Below, one piece after another: positions 15,219 to 23,036 of a stretch of DNA of 64,000 nt. The translations under genes were made by a program, and so were the position numbers. Position 1 is the stretch's first letter; each line of letters opens with the position of its first letter. The notes beneath the pieces are model-generated. The model had not been told where the DNA came from, did not search any database, and saw only the letters and a list, made by a program, of their open reading frames with translations. The DNA comes from Pseudomonas sp. GL-B-19 (GTDB lineage: Bacteria; Pseudomonadota; Gammaproteobacteria; Pseudomonadales; Pseudomonadaceae), in NCBI RefSeq assembly GCF_019956415.1, contig NZ_JAHBDK010000020.1, positions 124,001-188,000 on the forward strand, given 5' to 3'.

Positions 15219-15431
15219 CTAAGCAGGACGCGGTGCTTCAACAGGCGGGGTTCCGTCGTGAAACATCGTCTTCAGTTGAGCACGCAGTTCTGGTGAGTCG
15301 GTGTGCTTGTGAACACTGACCGCATGCTGCGCGGCGGCCTCGAGCAGTTCGTTTTCAGAGTCTGCGGACAGTGCGATTGAGCAGTGGGAATCGCTCGGAA
15401 ACTCGCGGCAGTCGATGTATTTACGCGCCAT
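15219..15431 (-). CDS. DUF1059 family small protein
   Basis: A 70-residue protein starting MARKYIDCREFPSDSHCSIA. The pattern of cysteines, serines and the segment ADSENELLEAAAQHAVSVHK is that of DUF1059, small soluble proteins of unknown function common in Pseudomonas. The start at 15431 is the only one that gives the family N-terminus; the frame is open further up but without similarity. It looks complete and ends PPVEAPRPA. Confidence 0.75.
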   Translation of the reverse strand: MARKYIDCREFPSDSHCSIALSADSENELLEAAAQHAVSVHKHTDSPELRAQLKTMFHDGTPPVEAPRPA

Positions 15432-15698
15432 GAATGTTTTCCTCCCTACGACGAAGGCAGGCCGTGACCTGCGTGAACGATCGCTCGACGCGTCCCCCAT
15501 ACATCAAACACGACTGCATGCCACATCGAGTGTGCCGATCGTTAAAGTATAGGCCCACCGATGTCAGGGTAGTTGTGCCAGACATAGAAAACGGCCGCGC
15601 GGAAACAGGGAACAGATCACGACGGCTCGGCATTTACCTGAAATCGTGGTCTGTCCCTTTTTATGCTGGTTACGTGGCAACTACTAATGACTTCAAAT

Positions 15699-15736
15699 GG
15701 CCGGTTTCTGCCTGTCGTGACCGGCAGAAGTCGACC
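15699..15736. repeat. Hairpin repeat, copy 2
   Basis: TTCTGCCTGTCGTGACCGGCAGAA forms an imperfect hairpin flanked by GGCCGG and GTCGACC. It sits between the DUF1059 and HIT-like genes. Confidence 0.65.
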
Positions 15737-15758
15737 CGCAGCGGACAGACTCGTCGTC

Positions 15759-16241
15759 CTATTTTAATGATCCGCGAAAATCATTAATGACTTGGTTGAT
15801 GGAAGGTCCTTGGGTGGCTGGTGGCTCCGGGCTCTCCCCAAATTCGCGCCAGATGAACAGTGTCAGTTCTGCTCCGTCAGTCAGTGATTGAGCGTTTTCA
15901 GCTGTAGCGAAGGTCTCCAAGAGTCTGTATCTCACATCCTTCCAGAGCAGTTCTTCGACCCAGTGATACACAGGGATGAAATGGAAATGAATGGGATAGC
16001 CAGGAACATGGCCGAATCGACTGATGTAGATCCACTTCGGCTTTAGTCGCGATTCAATGGCTTTCTGAACTGCTGCGAGCAGACCACCCAACTCCGCCAG
16101 GGCACAGCCCGGAAGGTCGGCCAGCGAGTTGGCGTGAGTCCGCGAACCCAGCATCAAATAACCAGGGAGCGTGGATGACATGTGATGATTGAGTATCCAA
16201 TGATCGGTTTCATGAATGATGAATTGTGGTGCAATTTCCAT
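15759..16241 (-). CDS. HIT-family-like protein
   Basis: A 160-residue protein starting MEIAPQFIIHETDHWILNHH. The motif YPIHFHFIPVYHW near residue 100 is the His-x-His-x signature of HIT-type nucleotide hydrolases or transferases, and the N-terminal GYLMLGSRTHANSLADL is the usual substrate-binding part. The third histidine of the triad is replaced by a non-histidine residue, so activity may differ. I start at 16241; a longer frame to 16322 lacks family similarity. It has no operon partner and its own function is not clear. Confidence 0.65.
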   Translation of the reverse strand: MEIAPQFIIHETDHWILNHHMSSTLPGYLMLGSRTHANSLADLPGCALAELGGLLAAVQKAIESRLKPKWIYISRFGHVPGYPIHFHFIPVYHWVEELLWKDVRYRLLETFATAENAQSLTDGAELTLFIWREFGESPEPPATQGPSINQVINDFRGSLK

Positions 16242-16310
16242 TTGCGTTGGCGTCCTTCGTCGATCGGTCAAACAGAATATCAAGGCATCATGGTTACGTC
16301 CGCTAGTGGC

Positions 16311-16714
16311 GATCGCGGTCATTCCGGCGCCATCATCACCGCGAGCGTCATCTTGATGAACTCTTCGTTCTTGTCGATCGTTTGAAGGGCGCCACGAACG
16401 TTGCCTGCTACTTCCGCTGATCCGCTTTGTTCAACCCAAAGCGTCAGCTCCATGATCGCGGCTTCGAGCGCAAGTTGATTTTCGTTGATCTTGAACAGCA
16501 GAGAAGGGAGCAGGTCTGAGTTTGGCATCGCGATTCCTCCATGGAGGCTTCAGCGTAGCACCAGTATTAGGAAGTGACGAACGGTAGACAGGACGTCTAG
16601 GGAGGGAATGAAGCTCGTACCAATTTTTGTACCACTGACCGTGTAATCAGGGTGTAAGCCGGGTACTCCAAAGTAAGGAAGTGCCCGGTTTCATTGGCCC
16701 TGAGTACTTTGCCT
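16311..16714. repeat. About 400-bp duplicated segment, copy A
   Basis: This stretch is about 90 percent identical by eye to 37993-38399, covering a 69-codon gene and about 190 bases upstream of it. The identity starts near CGATCGCGGTCATTCC and ends near TTGGCCCTGAG. The conserved upstream part contains an imperfect hairpin (CCGGGTACTCC / GGAAGTGCCCGG). Confidence 0.7.
16319..16528 (-). CDS. 69-residue protein of a three-copy family, copy A
   Basis: A 69-residue protein starting MPNSDLLPSLLFKINENQLA and ending MTLAVMMAPE, with ribosome site GGAGGA six bases before the ATG. It is helical and amphipathic, with no membrane segment, no cysteine and no known motif. Two further copies lie at 20266-20715 and 38001-38210, all on the minus strand and all with GGAGGAATCGCG before the ATG. 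Copies A and C share a long upstream region; copy B has another. I do not know the function; repeated copies among defence genes and IS debris make it interesting. Confidence 0.65.
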   Translation of the reverse strand: MPNSDLLPSLLFKINENQLALEAAIMELTLWVEQSGSAEVAGNVRGALQTIDKNEEFIKMTLAVMMAPE

Positions 16715-16761
16715 TACCCCTTTAGAATCGCGGTGTAATTCTGTTCCAGTGCAGAAATGCA

Positions 16762-16791
16762 AAGCCCCGAAGGTTCGCGGCTCCGGGGCTT
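16762..16791 (-). terminator. Terminator after the SEC-C gene
   Basis: AAGCCCCG pairs with CGGGGCTT around a 14-base loop, about 70 bases beyond the stop of the minus-strand gene 16862-18268. The T-run is short on either side. Confidence 0.55.
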
Positions 16792-16861
16792 CTATTCTCG
16801 CCTACATCCCTTAATGTCGTACGAACGTGGCGGCGAGACGTAAGCGTCCGGTCAACGCACC

Positions 16862-18268
16862 TCACTGCCCATGACACTTCTTGTATTTTTTGCCCGAGTT
16901 GCACGGGCACGAATCATTTCGGCCAAGCGCCAATGCCTTGTACTTCTCGCGCTCTGCATTGGGGGCTGCCATCAGCGCAAGACCAACCATTTGGAGTTGC
17001 TGCTGAAACCTTTCGTCAACAACGAGGCGAAGATAAAGCGCGGCTCTCTTTTCCCCCTGATCTGACGCTTCGGTAAGAAGTTGTCGAGCCCGGGTCTTAT
17101 CCTCACCCACCAGTTCTCCCTGATGGAACACGACACCGAGCTGAAACTTGCAGTTCGGATCATCCCGAGAAACACCTTGTTCAAGGATTCCGATGGCTTT
17201 CGCTGGACAAAAGCAAGGAGACTCCTTTGTGCTGTATAGAAAATACAGCCCAAGGTAGGCTTGGGATTCATCCAAGCCCGCAGCAAAGGTGAGCATTTCC
17301 TCCGCCTTTATGAACTCTCCGATCTGGCGCAAGTAATCCCCATAGTGCGCGCTGGCTTGGACATGCTGCCGGCTCGCCGCTTCCTTTATGGCTGCTGTGG
17401 CAAGCCGCTCCAACTCACTACTGGGTTCAGTGGCGTAAGTCAGGCTCCCAAATCGGTAAAGAGCCTCAGTATCTGCACGTTGGAGCCACAAAGCTTCAGA
17501 ACCGCCATTCAGGTGGATGTAAGTCAAGGACAGCGAGTCCAACCGGGCACTGATCTCGCAAGCACAGCGATACATTTCAATCGCCATAGACTTGAGTGCT
17601 TTAGCGTGTTCTGCACTTACCCGCGTCGAAATGACGCCGCCTCGGTTGAGGGCTCTCATCCATTCCGCTTCAAGCACCAGGCCTGCTTGCATCTTTGCAT
17701 CAAAGGAGCTTTCACTTGCGATAGCATTCCCGATGACCTGTCCCGATACCAAATCCGGGACATCGGCGGGAACGATTTCTAGCCTTAAATCGTTATTGAT
17801 CAGCAGTCGATGAAAATCCGCGAGCACTGCCATGAATATCTGTCGAGCCTTCCGAGCCTTCTCAACCTCCGCAGATAGTGCCGATGGTTGGTTCGGATCC
17901 GGCTGATTCGATGCCTGTGATGGCGCATGCACGGCCTGGTTGCCCCACAAGCGAAGCTTATGCAGATCACCCTTAACACCGTGTCCTATCAACTGACATT
18001 CGTGCAGGTAATTGATCCGTTCGTAGAGATCTGGGCTGCTAAAGGTAAGCTGAAGTTTATCCCCGACCAGAATCACGATCTGCTCCAGGAGCTTCCGAAA
18101 ACTCGCCATGGCGTAGTCCGGATAAAGGGTCAGAACCCCCAAGGCCCGATGGTATGCATTTCGGTGTTCGGCCGAGATTAAAGCCATAACCTCTAGGTCG
18201 GTAATACGCTTGGTGCTTTCCAAGTCCAATTCCTCAGGTGGCGGCTCAGCAGCTTCGACCGCTCTCAA
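16862..18268 (-). CDS. DUF4145-like / repeat / SEC-C zinc-finger protein
   Basis: A 468-residue protein. Residues about 45-150 (AMASFRKLLEQIVILVGDKL ... LRLWGNQAVH) resemble DUF4145, a domain found in restriction-associated and other defence proteins. Residues about 295-430 hold Sel1/TPR-like helical repeats (GDYLRQIGEFIKAEEML, KFQLGVVFHQGELVGED). The last 20 residues are a complete SEC-C zinc finger (NDSCPCNSGKKYKKCHG). The start is uncertain: TTG at 18268 gives the longest frame but has a weak ribosome site. The combination is unusual. Its leader is shared with the copy-B small gene. A defence role is inference. Confidence 0.65.
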   Translation of the reverse strand: MRAVEAAEPPPEELDLESTKRITDLEVMALISAEHRNAYHRALGVLTLYPDYAMASFRKLLEQIVILVGDKLQLTFSSPDLYERINYLHECQLIGHGVKGDLHKLRLWGNQAVHAPSQASNQPDPNQPSALSAEVEKARKARQIFMAVLADFHRLLINNDLRLEIVPADVPDLVSGQVIGNAIASESSFDAKMQAGLVLEAEWMRALNRGGVISTRVSAEHAKALKSMAIEMYRCACEISARLDSLSLTYIHLNGGSEALWLQRADTEALYRFGSLTYATEPSSELERLATAAIKEAASRQHVQASAHYGDYLRQIGEFIKAEEMLTFAAGLDESQAYLGLYFLYSTKESPCFCPAKAIGILEQGVSRDDPNCKFQLGVVFHQGELVGEDKTRARQLLTEASDQGEKRAALYLRLVVDERFQQQLQMVGLALMAAPNAEREKYKALALGRNDSCPCNSGKKYKKCHGQ

Positions 18269-18389
18269 TACTCAATTAATCCATTTGCGACACCCGACTA
18301 GGTGACTTCGCCGGGTGGTTACGGCGAGACTACCAGTGATGCATTGCTGGTTCACTACTGCGAAAGGTGGATTGTGTTCGGTCGGCAGG

Positions 18390-18530
18390 ACGCCGTGAAG
18401 GTTTTGCGCAAAACCTCCTCTGGAGGCCGCGAGTTTCCGTTTGCATAAGCACAAAAAAGCGGGTGTTTTACCACCGCTAGAAGTGGTTGTATTAGTTTAA
18501 AAACAATAGGTTAGGACGCTACAGGTCCCC
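18390..18530 (-). repeat. Conserved leader element, copy 1
   Basis: This stretch resembles 20780-20930. Both lie upstream of minus-strand genes and share an 18-bp palindrome (AGGTTTTGCGCAAAACCT at about 18397), a CCTCCTCTGGA block and GTTTGCATAAGCACAAAAAAG. On the minus strand a short frame MQTETRGLQRRFCAKP is kept in both copies (the other reads MQTVNRGIQRRFCAQP). It may be a leader peptide or an operator. Confidence 0.5.
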
Positions 18531-18720
18531 AGCTGGGGGTGTTAGTGCGCTGAGGCTTGCTGATAATCAAGGTCACCGGTAAATCATGCCCCTGATCACG
18601 CTGTGATGATCAGCCGGCAAAACATCGGGAGAGGGAGTGAAAACAGCCTGAGTTCTGGAACACTTCCATAATAGTAATGGAACACCTTGCGCGCCGAGGT
18701 TCTCAGCCCAAACCCCAGAA

Positions 18721-18754
18721 ACGACAAAGCCCTGAAAAATCAGGGCTTTGTCGT
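18721..18754 (-). terminator. Terminator of the displaced tRNA-Ser fragment
   Basis: A perfect 15-bp stem (ACGACAAAGCCCTGA / TCAGGGCTTTGTCGT) with AAAA loop lies 7 bases beyond the tRNA CCA end, as after an intact tRNA gene. Confidence 0.65.
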
Positions 18755-18761
18755 ATAAAGA

Positions 18762-18823
18762 TGGCGGAGGCGATGGGATTCGAACTCATGGACCTGTTAC
18801 AGTCGACGGTTTTCAAGACCGTC
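18762..18823 (-). other. 3-prime fragment of tRNA-Ser(UGA), probable attachment site
   Basis: On the minus strand an anticodon arm (ACGGT CTTGAAA ACCGT, anticodon TGA), a short variable arm, a T arm with GTTCGAATCC and the acceptor end CGCCTCCGCCA are all present. No matching 5-prime acceptor (GGAGGCG) or D arm lies upstream. This is the 3-prime part of a tRNA gene together with its terminator, as left at the far end of an element that integrated in tRNA-Ser. Confidence 0.7.
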
Positions 18824-19380
18824 TCCTTTTGGTCGATTGCCGCCCATGGTGAGGGCAGCATTCGACCCATTGCGGCCCATCGACCCAGCGCGACATCTAC
18901 GGCCGCTTTCAAGGTACAACGGCCGTTCGTCGACTCGCATAGGGAGGCAGGAGTTCAGCCTTATGCAAAGCTTTCCATAAGGCCGAACCGCTGCCCGCAG
19001 GGAGCTGGCTTGGATGACCGCACCACCCAATTACCCGCTGTGGAACCCGAGACAGCACGATCGCCGGCAGTGGGGTCGTCAACGGCCGGACGTGCTTGCG
19101 CCAAACGTAAAGTTAAGGATGGCGGTGCAGTAGAATCCGCTGACGAAAAATAGCACTCAGGGGCGGGGGGACGTGTAAAGCGACTTGCAACGATTGGCAC
19201 CGCGTTGCTTGGTGTGTGAGGCCTGGGTCCACAAACCACCCAGCCCACCAAGCGCCATAAGGCTCTTGCAACATCACCCAATACCAGGACGAACAAAGGG
19301 TGTGCCGTTTTCTGCTATCCCCGTGTGAGTTGGTGAACTCCGCCAGCAAAAAATAAATTCCCAAACCAGGCCTTTTAGTT
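18824..19380. other. Intergenic region between the tRNA fragment and the TIR gene
   Basis: About 550 bases. I see no convincing gene, RNA or repeat; the frames here are short and without similarity. The right end must hold the promoter of the TIR gene. Confidence 0.4.
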
Positions 19381-20280
19381 TTGGGTTATTCGTTGAACAA
19401 TCGTGATGAGGGAAAGATCATAGGCACGCTCAAAGAAAACCTAGCCGCGCACGTCACCCGGCAGTTCCCTAAGGCGGTGCAGATTACTTCGGACCAGTTG
19501 TCGATACCGCCGGGACTAACAGCTCACACAATTGTTGCTGCGGATTTAGCTACGAGTGTTTTTCATCTCTTTATCGCAGTCCCGAAACTTGGCGGGAACG
19601 CCTTGAACGAGCTCGAATGGTTGATGATGATCCACCCCGAGATCATCCATATGGCAAAGAACGAGCTTCTGATCGAAATGCTTCCTCCCAAAGGCCAACG
19701 GAGAAAGACGAAAGACTTTGCGGTGGCGCCTGTCCTTACGCTCTACACAGACCGGCTGGCGATCAGCTCAGAAGAGATCGTTCGAAAATTCGATGAGGTA
19801 GGAATGAGCGTCGACATACTGTCCGAAGACGAACAGCATCAAACGGTTTTTATATCGTATGGCGGTCCCGATCAGCCCGTAGTCGATCGTATAAACCAAT
19901 TCCTCGTGTCACGCGGTGTCAAGACTTGGTATTTCCCAGTCAACAAGCTCCCGGGGCAAAAGCTGCACCGGATGATGTCAGAGGGAGTGAAGACGCACGA
20001 TCGTGTGCTGGTCGTCTGCTCGAAGAACTCGCTGTCGCGGAATGGTGTTCTTAACGAAATTGAGCGTGTTCTGGAGCGCGAGGCGAGAGAAGGGGGCAGT
20101 GAAATCCTCATCCCATTGGCCATTGACGATCATTTGTTCAGTGATGAATTTCGCCCGGCCAAGTTAGACCTCGATCAGCTGAAATCACGTGTCGCCGCTG
20201 TCGTTCCCGATCCGCACACGGACGCAGTTGGTTTCGAACGGGAGATGTCCCTCCTCTTAACTGCACTAAGGCGCGCCTGA
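19381..20280 (+). CDS. TIR-domain protein with unknown N-terminal domain
   Basis: A 299-residue protein. Residues about 154-295 form a TIR domain: TVFISYGGPDQPVVDRINQF, then GVKTWYFP and RVLVVCSKNSL, with the expected glutamate in VLNEIERVL (residues 223-231). Bacterial TIR domains of this kind often cleave NAD or make signal molecules and act in phage defence. The first 150 residues match nothing I know and may be the sensor. The start is not firm: a TTG at 19381 is the first good candidate after a TAA at 19354. The gene stands alone, between tRNA fragments and small repeated genes. Confidence 0.75.
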   Translation: MGYSLNNRDEGKIIGTLKENLAAHVTRQFPKAVQITSDQLSIPPGLTAHTIVAADLATSVFHLFIAVPKLGGNALNELEWLMMIHPEIIHMAKNELLIEMLPPKGQRRKTKDFAVAPVLTLYTDRLAISSEEIVRKFDEVGMSVDILSEDEQHQTVFISYGGPDQPVVDRINQFLVSRGVKTWYFPVNKLPGQKLHRMMSEGVKTHDRVLVVCSKNSLSRNGVLNEIERVLEREAREGGSEILIPLAIDDHLFSDEFRPAKLDLDQLKSRVAAVVPDPHTDAVGFEREMSLLLTALRRA

Positions 20281-20715
20281 CTGCCGTAGGCCTGCTATCT
20301 CTAATATGTAGCCGGGGCGCGTGCGGGCAGGCGCCTGAATCCACCGCAAGACGAAGCGTAGTTCGCTTTTCCGCAATCGTATGGCCGCATGCAAGGGGGA
20401 ACGGTCGTCCAAATGTCTGAGCGGTGCGAGGACGAACGACGCTTCATGGCCGTTTTCTGCCCGTCGTGAGAGGCAGAAAATGGCCGATTTCTGCCTGTGA
20501 GTGATCAAGTCTGGTGTCATGAGTACGGCGAGTATCATCTTGATGAACTCTTCATTCTTGTCGAGCGTTTGCAGGGCGCCGCGAACATTGTCTCCGACCT
20601 CGGTCGCTCCGCGCTGCTCAACCCAGAGCGTTAGCTCCATGATCGCTGCTTCTAGGGCCAGCAGGTTTTCGTTGATCTTGGACAGCAGGGAAGGGAGCAG
20701 GTCTGAGTTTGGCAT
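20266..20715 (-). CDS. 69-residue protein family, copy B, with read-through tail
   Basis: Codons 1-69 (MPNSDLLPSLLSKINENLLA ... ILAVLMTPD, to 20509) match copies A and C. The normal stop is lost: at the junction with hairpin repeat copy 3 the frame reads on for 80 residues (LITHRQKSAIFCLSRRAENG...) made from repeat and intergenic sequence. The ribosome site GGAGGA is kept. It may be inactive or may make a longer product. The upstream region differs from that of copies A and C and instead matches the leader of the SEC-C gene. Confidence 0.5.
   Translation of the reverse strand: MPNSDLLPSLLSKINENLLALEAAIMELTLWVEQRGATEVGDNVRGALQTLDKNEEFIKMILAVLMTPDLITHRQKSAIFCLSRRAENGHEASFVLAPLRHLDDRSPLHAAIRLRKSELRFVLRWIQAPARTRPGYILEIAGLRQSGAP
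20448..20500. repeat. Hairpin repeat, copy 3 (one and a half units)
   Basis: TTTTCTGCCCGTCGTGAGAGG and CAGAAAATGGCCG form one unit and are followed by the start of a second (GGCCGATTTCTGCCTGT). The insertion point coincides with loss of the stop codon of the copy-B small gene. Confidence 0.6.
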
Positions 20716-20779
20716 CGCGATTCCTCCGTGAAGAGGTCAGCGTAGGAGTCGCAAAGCAAAGTGGAGACTTGGCCGGCAG

Positions 20780-20930
20780 ACCGCCAGAAAGGTTGTGCGC
20801 AAAACCTCCTCTGGATGCCACGGTTTACCGTTTGCATAAGCACAAAAAAGAAGGTGTTTTGCCACTATGGAAAAGCTTAATATTCCTTTAAAAACAATAG
20901 GTTAAGTCGCTACAGTCCCCAGTATGGGGT
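20780..20930 (-). repeat. Conserved leader element, copy 2
   Basis: Counterpart of 18390-18530: the palindrome with one mismatch (AGGTTGTGCGCAAAACCT), the CCTCCTCTGGA block, GTTTGCATAAGCACAAAAAAG, and TTTAAAAACAATAGGTTA at the far end. It lies upstream of the copy-B small gene. Confidence 0.5.
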
Positions 20931-21157
20931 GCTAGGGGCCGAGAACCACACAGCGAAACGCTATGGTATGCGTGATCGGCATATCTGTGGTGTAGGTCGC
21001 TTCGGAGCGAGAACATACTTTGACTCTGAAATGGGTGATTTTTCCGGTCCGCAATCTCTGAAAGGTATGCGGAAACATTGGCCTGGATGGCAGCCAAAAA
21101 GGCGTGATTGCGAACCGGAAAAACTATTGAAAGGTGCGGCCTGATTGATTTTCCCTT

Positions 21158-21216
21158 GGGACTTAAAATCCCCCGCTCGTAAGGGCGTGCCGGTTCGATT
21201 CCGGCTTCGGGCACCA
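21158..21216 (+). other. 3-prime fragment of tRNA-Leu(UAA), attachment site
   Basis: The plus strand holds the anticodon arm (GGGACTTAAAATCCC, anticodon TAA), a long variable arm, T arm (GTTCGATTC) and CCA-bearing acceptor end of a tRNA-Leu. The first third of the gene is missing. A 36-bp core (21160-21195) is repeated exactly at 22136-22171. Confidence 0.8.
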
Positions 21217-21224
21217 TGAATATC

Positions 21225-21267
21225 AAGGGCCTGCATGAGATACCTCATGCAGGCCCTTTGTTTTTTA
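21225..21267 (+). terminator. Strong rho-independent terminator
   Basis: A 15-bp perfect stem (AAGGGCCTGCATGAG / CTCATGCAGGCCCTT) is followed by TGTTTTTT. It lies 9 bases beyond the tRNA-Leu fragment and was probably its terminator. Confidence 0.85.
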
Positions 21268-21279
21268 TTGCCGCAATTC

Positions 21280-21393
21280 CTATTTTGTAGGCGTCACCTT
21301 CTTCCCTTTGCAGTTGCGGATGTATTGCTCAGTCATCACTACGGAGGTATGACCAAGCTGGTTCATTGCCTCCCGGATGTTGTCGGTTGACTC
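21280..21393 (-). pseudogene. Tyrosine-recombinase (integrase) C-terminal remnant
   Basis: The minus strand reads ESTDNIREAMNQLGHTSVVM then TEQYIRNCKGKKVTPTK and stop. The LGHTS block and the tyrosine of TEQYIR are the last active-site parts of phage-type integrases. Everything before residue E is gone, replaced by the frame of the octapeptide-repeat gene. It sits 64 bases from the tRNA-Leu fragment, the usual place for the integrase of a tRNA-Leu island. Confidence 0.7.
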
Positions 21394-21827
21394 AGAAACT
21401 GCCCCGTCCGCGGATCGAAGTGGCGCACAAAGTGAACGTGCCTGGAACCGAAAGGCTGATCGCTGACCCCGGGCCCTCTGATCACCTCGAAGCTGTTCAT
21501 CCGGTGGATCGGTATGAAGTGCCGGTTATCAATTGGTACGAAATGCCGGTTATCGATTGGTACGAAATGCCGGTTGTCCATTGGCACGAAATGCCGGTTG
21601 ATCATTGGTACGAAATGCCGGTTGTTCATTGGCACGAAATGCCGGTTTTCCATATGAAACGGGCCCCTGTGGAAATGGTGGAATTGCCCGCATTGCTGTG
21701 GCTGCCCACTGACCAGAACGGCCGGGTGAGGATTTTGACCGAGGCCGCCACCGCTGATTGCCTCCAGGGAGAGGCTGCTTGCCAGAAGACCCGCGACCAA
21801 GAGCAAGAGCTGCTTGAAGATACGCAT
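21363..21827 (-). CDS. Secreted protein with histidine-bearing octapeptide repeats
   Basis: A 154-residue protein starting MRIFKQLLLLVAGLLASSLS, a clear signal peptide, with strong ribosome site GGAGGTG. Residues about 60-108 are six tandem octapeptides of the form xxNRHFVP (M-E, M-N, M-I, M-D, I-D, I-D before NRHFVP). A histidine-rich stretch (QFHHFHRGPFH) precedes them and HVHFVRHFDP follows. The last residues (SQPTTSGRQ) are read from integrase sequence in another frame, so the native C-terminus has probably been replaced. Surface or periplasmic metal binding is possible from the histidines. I know no family with this repeat. Confidence 0.6.
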   Translation of the reverse strand: MRIFKQLLLLVAGLLASSLSLEAISGGGLGQNPHPAVLVSGQPQQCGQFHHFHRGPFHMENRHFVPMNNRHFVPMINRHFVPMDNRHFVPIDNRHFVPIDNRHFIPIHRMNSFEVIRGPGVSDQPFGSRHVHFVRHFDPRTGQFLSQPTTSGRQ

Positions 21828-22115
21828 AGCGCCACCTCCGACGGTCCCCCTACACTAAATTATAGTGCGCCATGGACCCCGGCCTGGCCTTGGCGCTGAA
21901 GTAGACTTCTAGCCAGACGGTGGATGACCAGAAAGTAAGAACCTAAAAATCACCTTGTAATTCATCGTGTTACAGAACGTAAGTCCTAATTTTTACCATA
22001 TCTCGGCACGACCCCGAAAAGATGCCGCAAAAAAATCTAAAACCACTGGGTATAAGGCTTGTGGCGGTGTGCCTCGGAAAGAATTGAGGCAAAAATATTC
22101 GTGTAAGCTGTTGAA

Positions 22116-23036
22116 TTATATGAAGATATCTAATTGACTTAAAATCCCCCGCTCGTAAGGGCGTGCCGGTTTTAGCTTGCCCTGAATTTCATAGCTGACT
22201 TCGCGAGCCTCCCAGTGCGTTGGAAGAGTCGGGTTTCGCTTTCTGGCCTGCGGCGAGACTTTCATGCGCACCAAACGGTCGTGCTGGCCGTAACGAGTCA
22301 CTTCCTCGCAGACCAGTCCCTTTTTTGTCGGGATCAACCAATGACGGTTGGTCCCGGCTTTGCTCAGGCCCGACAGCATTTCAGCGCCCCAGAACCCTTT
22401 GTCGAACAGCGTCACCGAGTGGTCGGGGATCTGCTGCAAAAACTCGTCGGTCAAGTGCATTTCACTACGTCGGTATGGGCTCAATTGCGCATCCAGGATC
22501 AAATGCGAACGCACATTCATCAACGCCACCAGGCGCATCATGGGAAACGGCGTCTGGCGGTCGGTCGAGGTGTTTCCCGACCCGAAGTGATCGCGAAGCT
22601 CGGCCGTATCCGGGGTGCGCAAGAGCGCGCCGTCCACCGCGAGTACCTGAAGATCGTGCCAGGCATCACCGTCATTGCGCTCCGCGCCCCATTGGGTGCC
22701 GGTCTTGCGGAACAACCACTCAACGGGATCGGCGCCGAGCCGCTTTCGAGCTTCGGTTACACCGCTGCGGGCCAACAGGTGGTCGGAGGCCAGGCCTTGG
22801 GCACAAATGTTCAATCGTCTCGCCACCTCGTGGACCGGCTCGTCACGAAACAGCGCCATCCCGAGCACCAGCCAAAGCACTTGATCAGCGGGTAGGCGAC
22901 GTCGGCGAATAGTGGCCTGACTGGATAGAGCCAGCGCAGACGCTACCCACTTTATGGGGATGTTTTGGGTAAAGGTGCTCAGGTCGCAGAAGTAGAAAAG
23001 GTCGCCAAGGTCGAGCAGGTCCTGTTGAACAGACAT
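22116..23036 (-). pseudogene. IS4-type transposase, C-terminus cut off at tRNA-Leu fragment
   Basis: From the ATG at 23036 the protein reads MSVQQDLLDLGDLFYFCDLS and continues as an IS4-type DDE transposase with an N-terminal IS4 domain, LAVDGALLRTPDTAE and VTLFDKGFWGAEML. After about 288 residues the sequence switches within one codon to KPARPYERGILSQ, which is the reverse frame of the tRNA-Leu fragment. The family is about 430 residues, so the last third is lost. The junction shows that recombination at the tRNA site happened within or next to this IS. An imperfect hairpin at 23041-23070 lies just upstream. Confidence 0.75.
22136..22171 (+). repeat. Second tRNA-Leu(UAA) core, direct repeat of 21160-21195
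   Basis: 36 identical bases (from GACTTAAAATCCCCCGCT to GTGCCGGTT) 976 bases from the first copy. The T arm is cut short where IS4-type transposase sequence begins. Confidence 0.8.

Noticed and set aside
18762..18860. Complete tRNA-Ser gene
   Set aside because: No 5-prime acceptor strand or D arm can be paired with the 3-prime half; only a fragment is present.
21158..21216. Complete tRNA-Leu gene
   Set aside because: The acceptor 5-prime strand, D arm and part of the anticodon context are absent; upstream sequence does not match.
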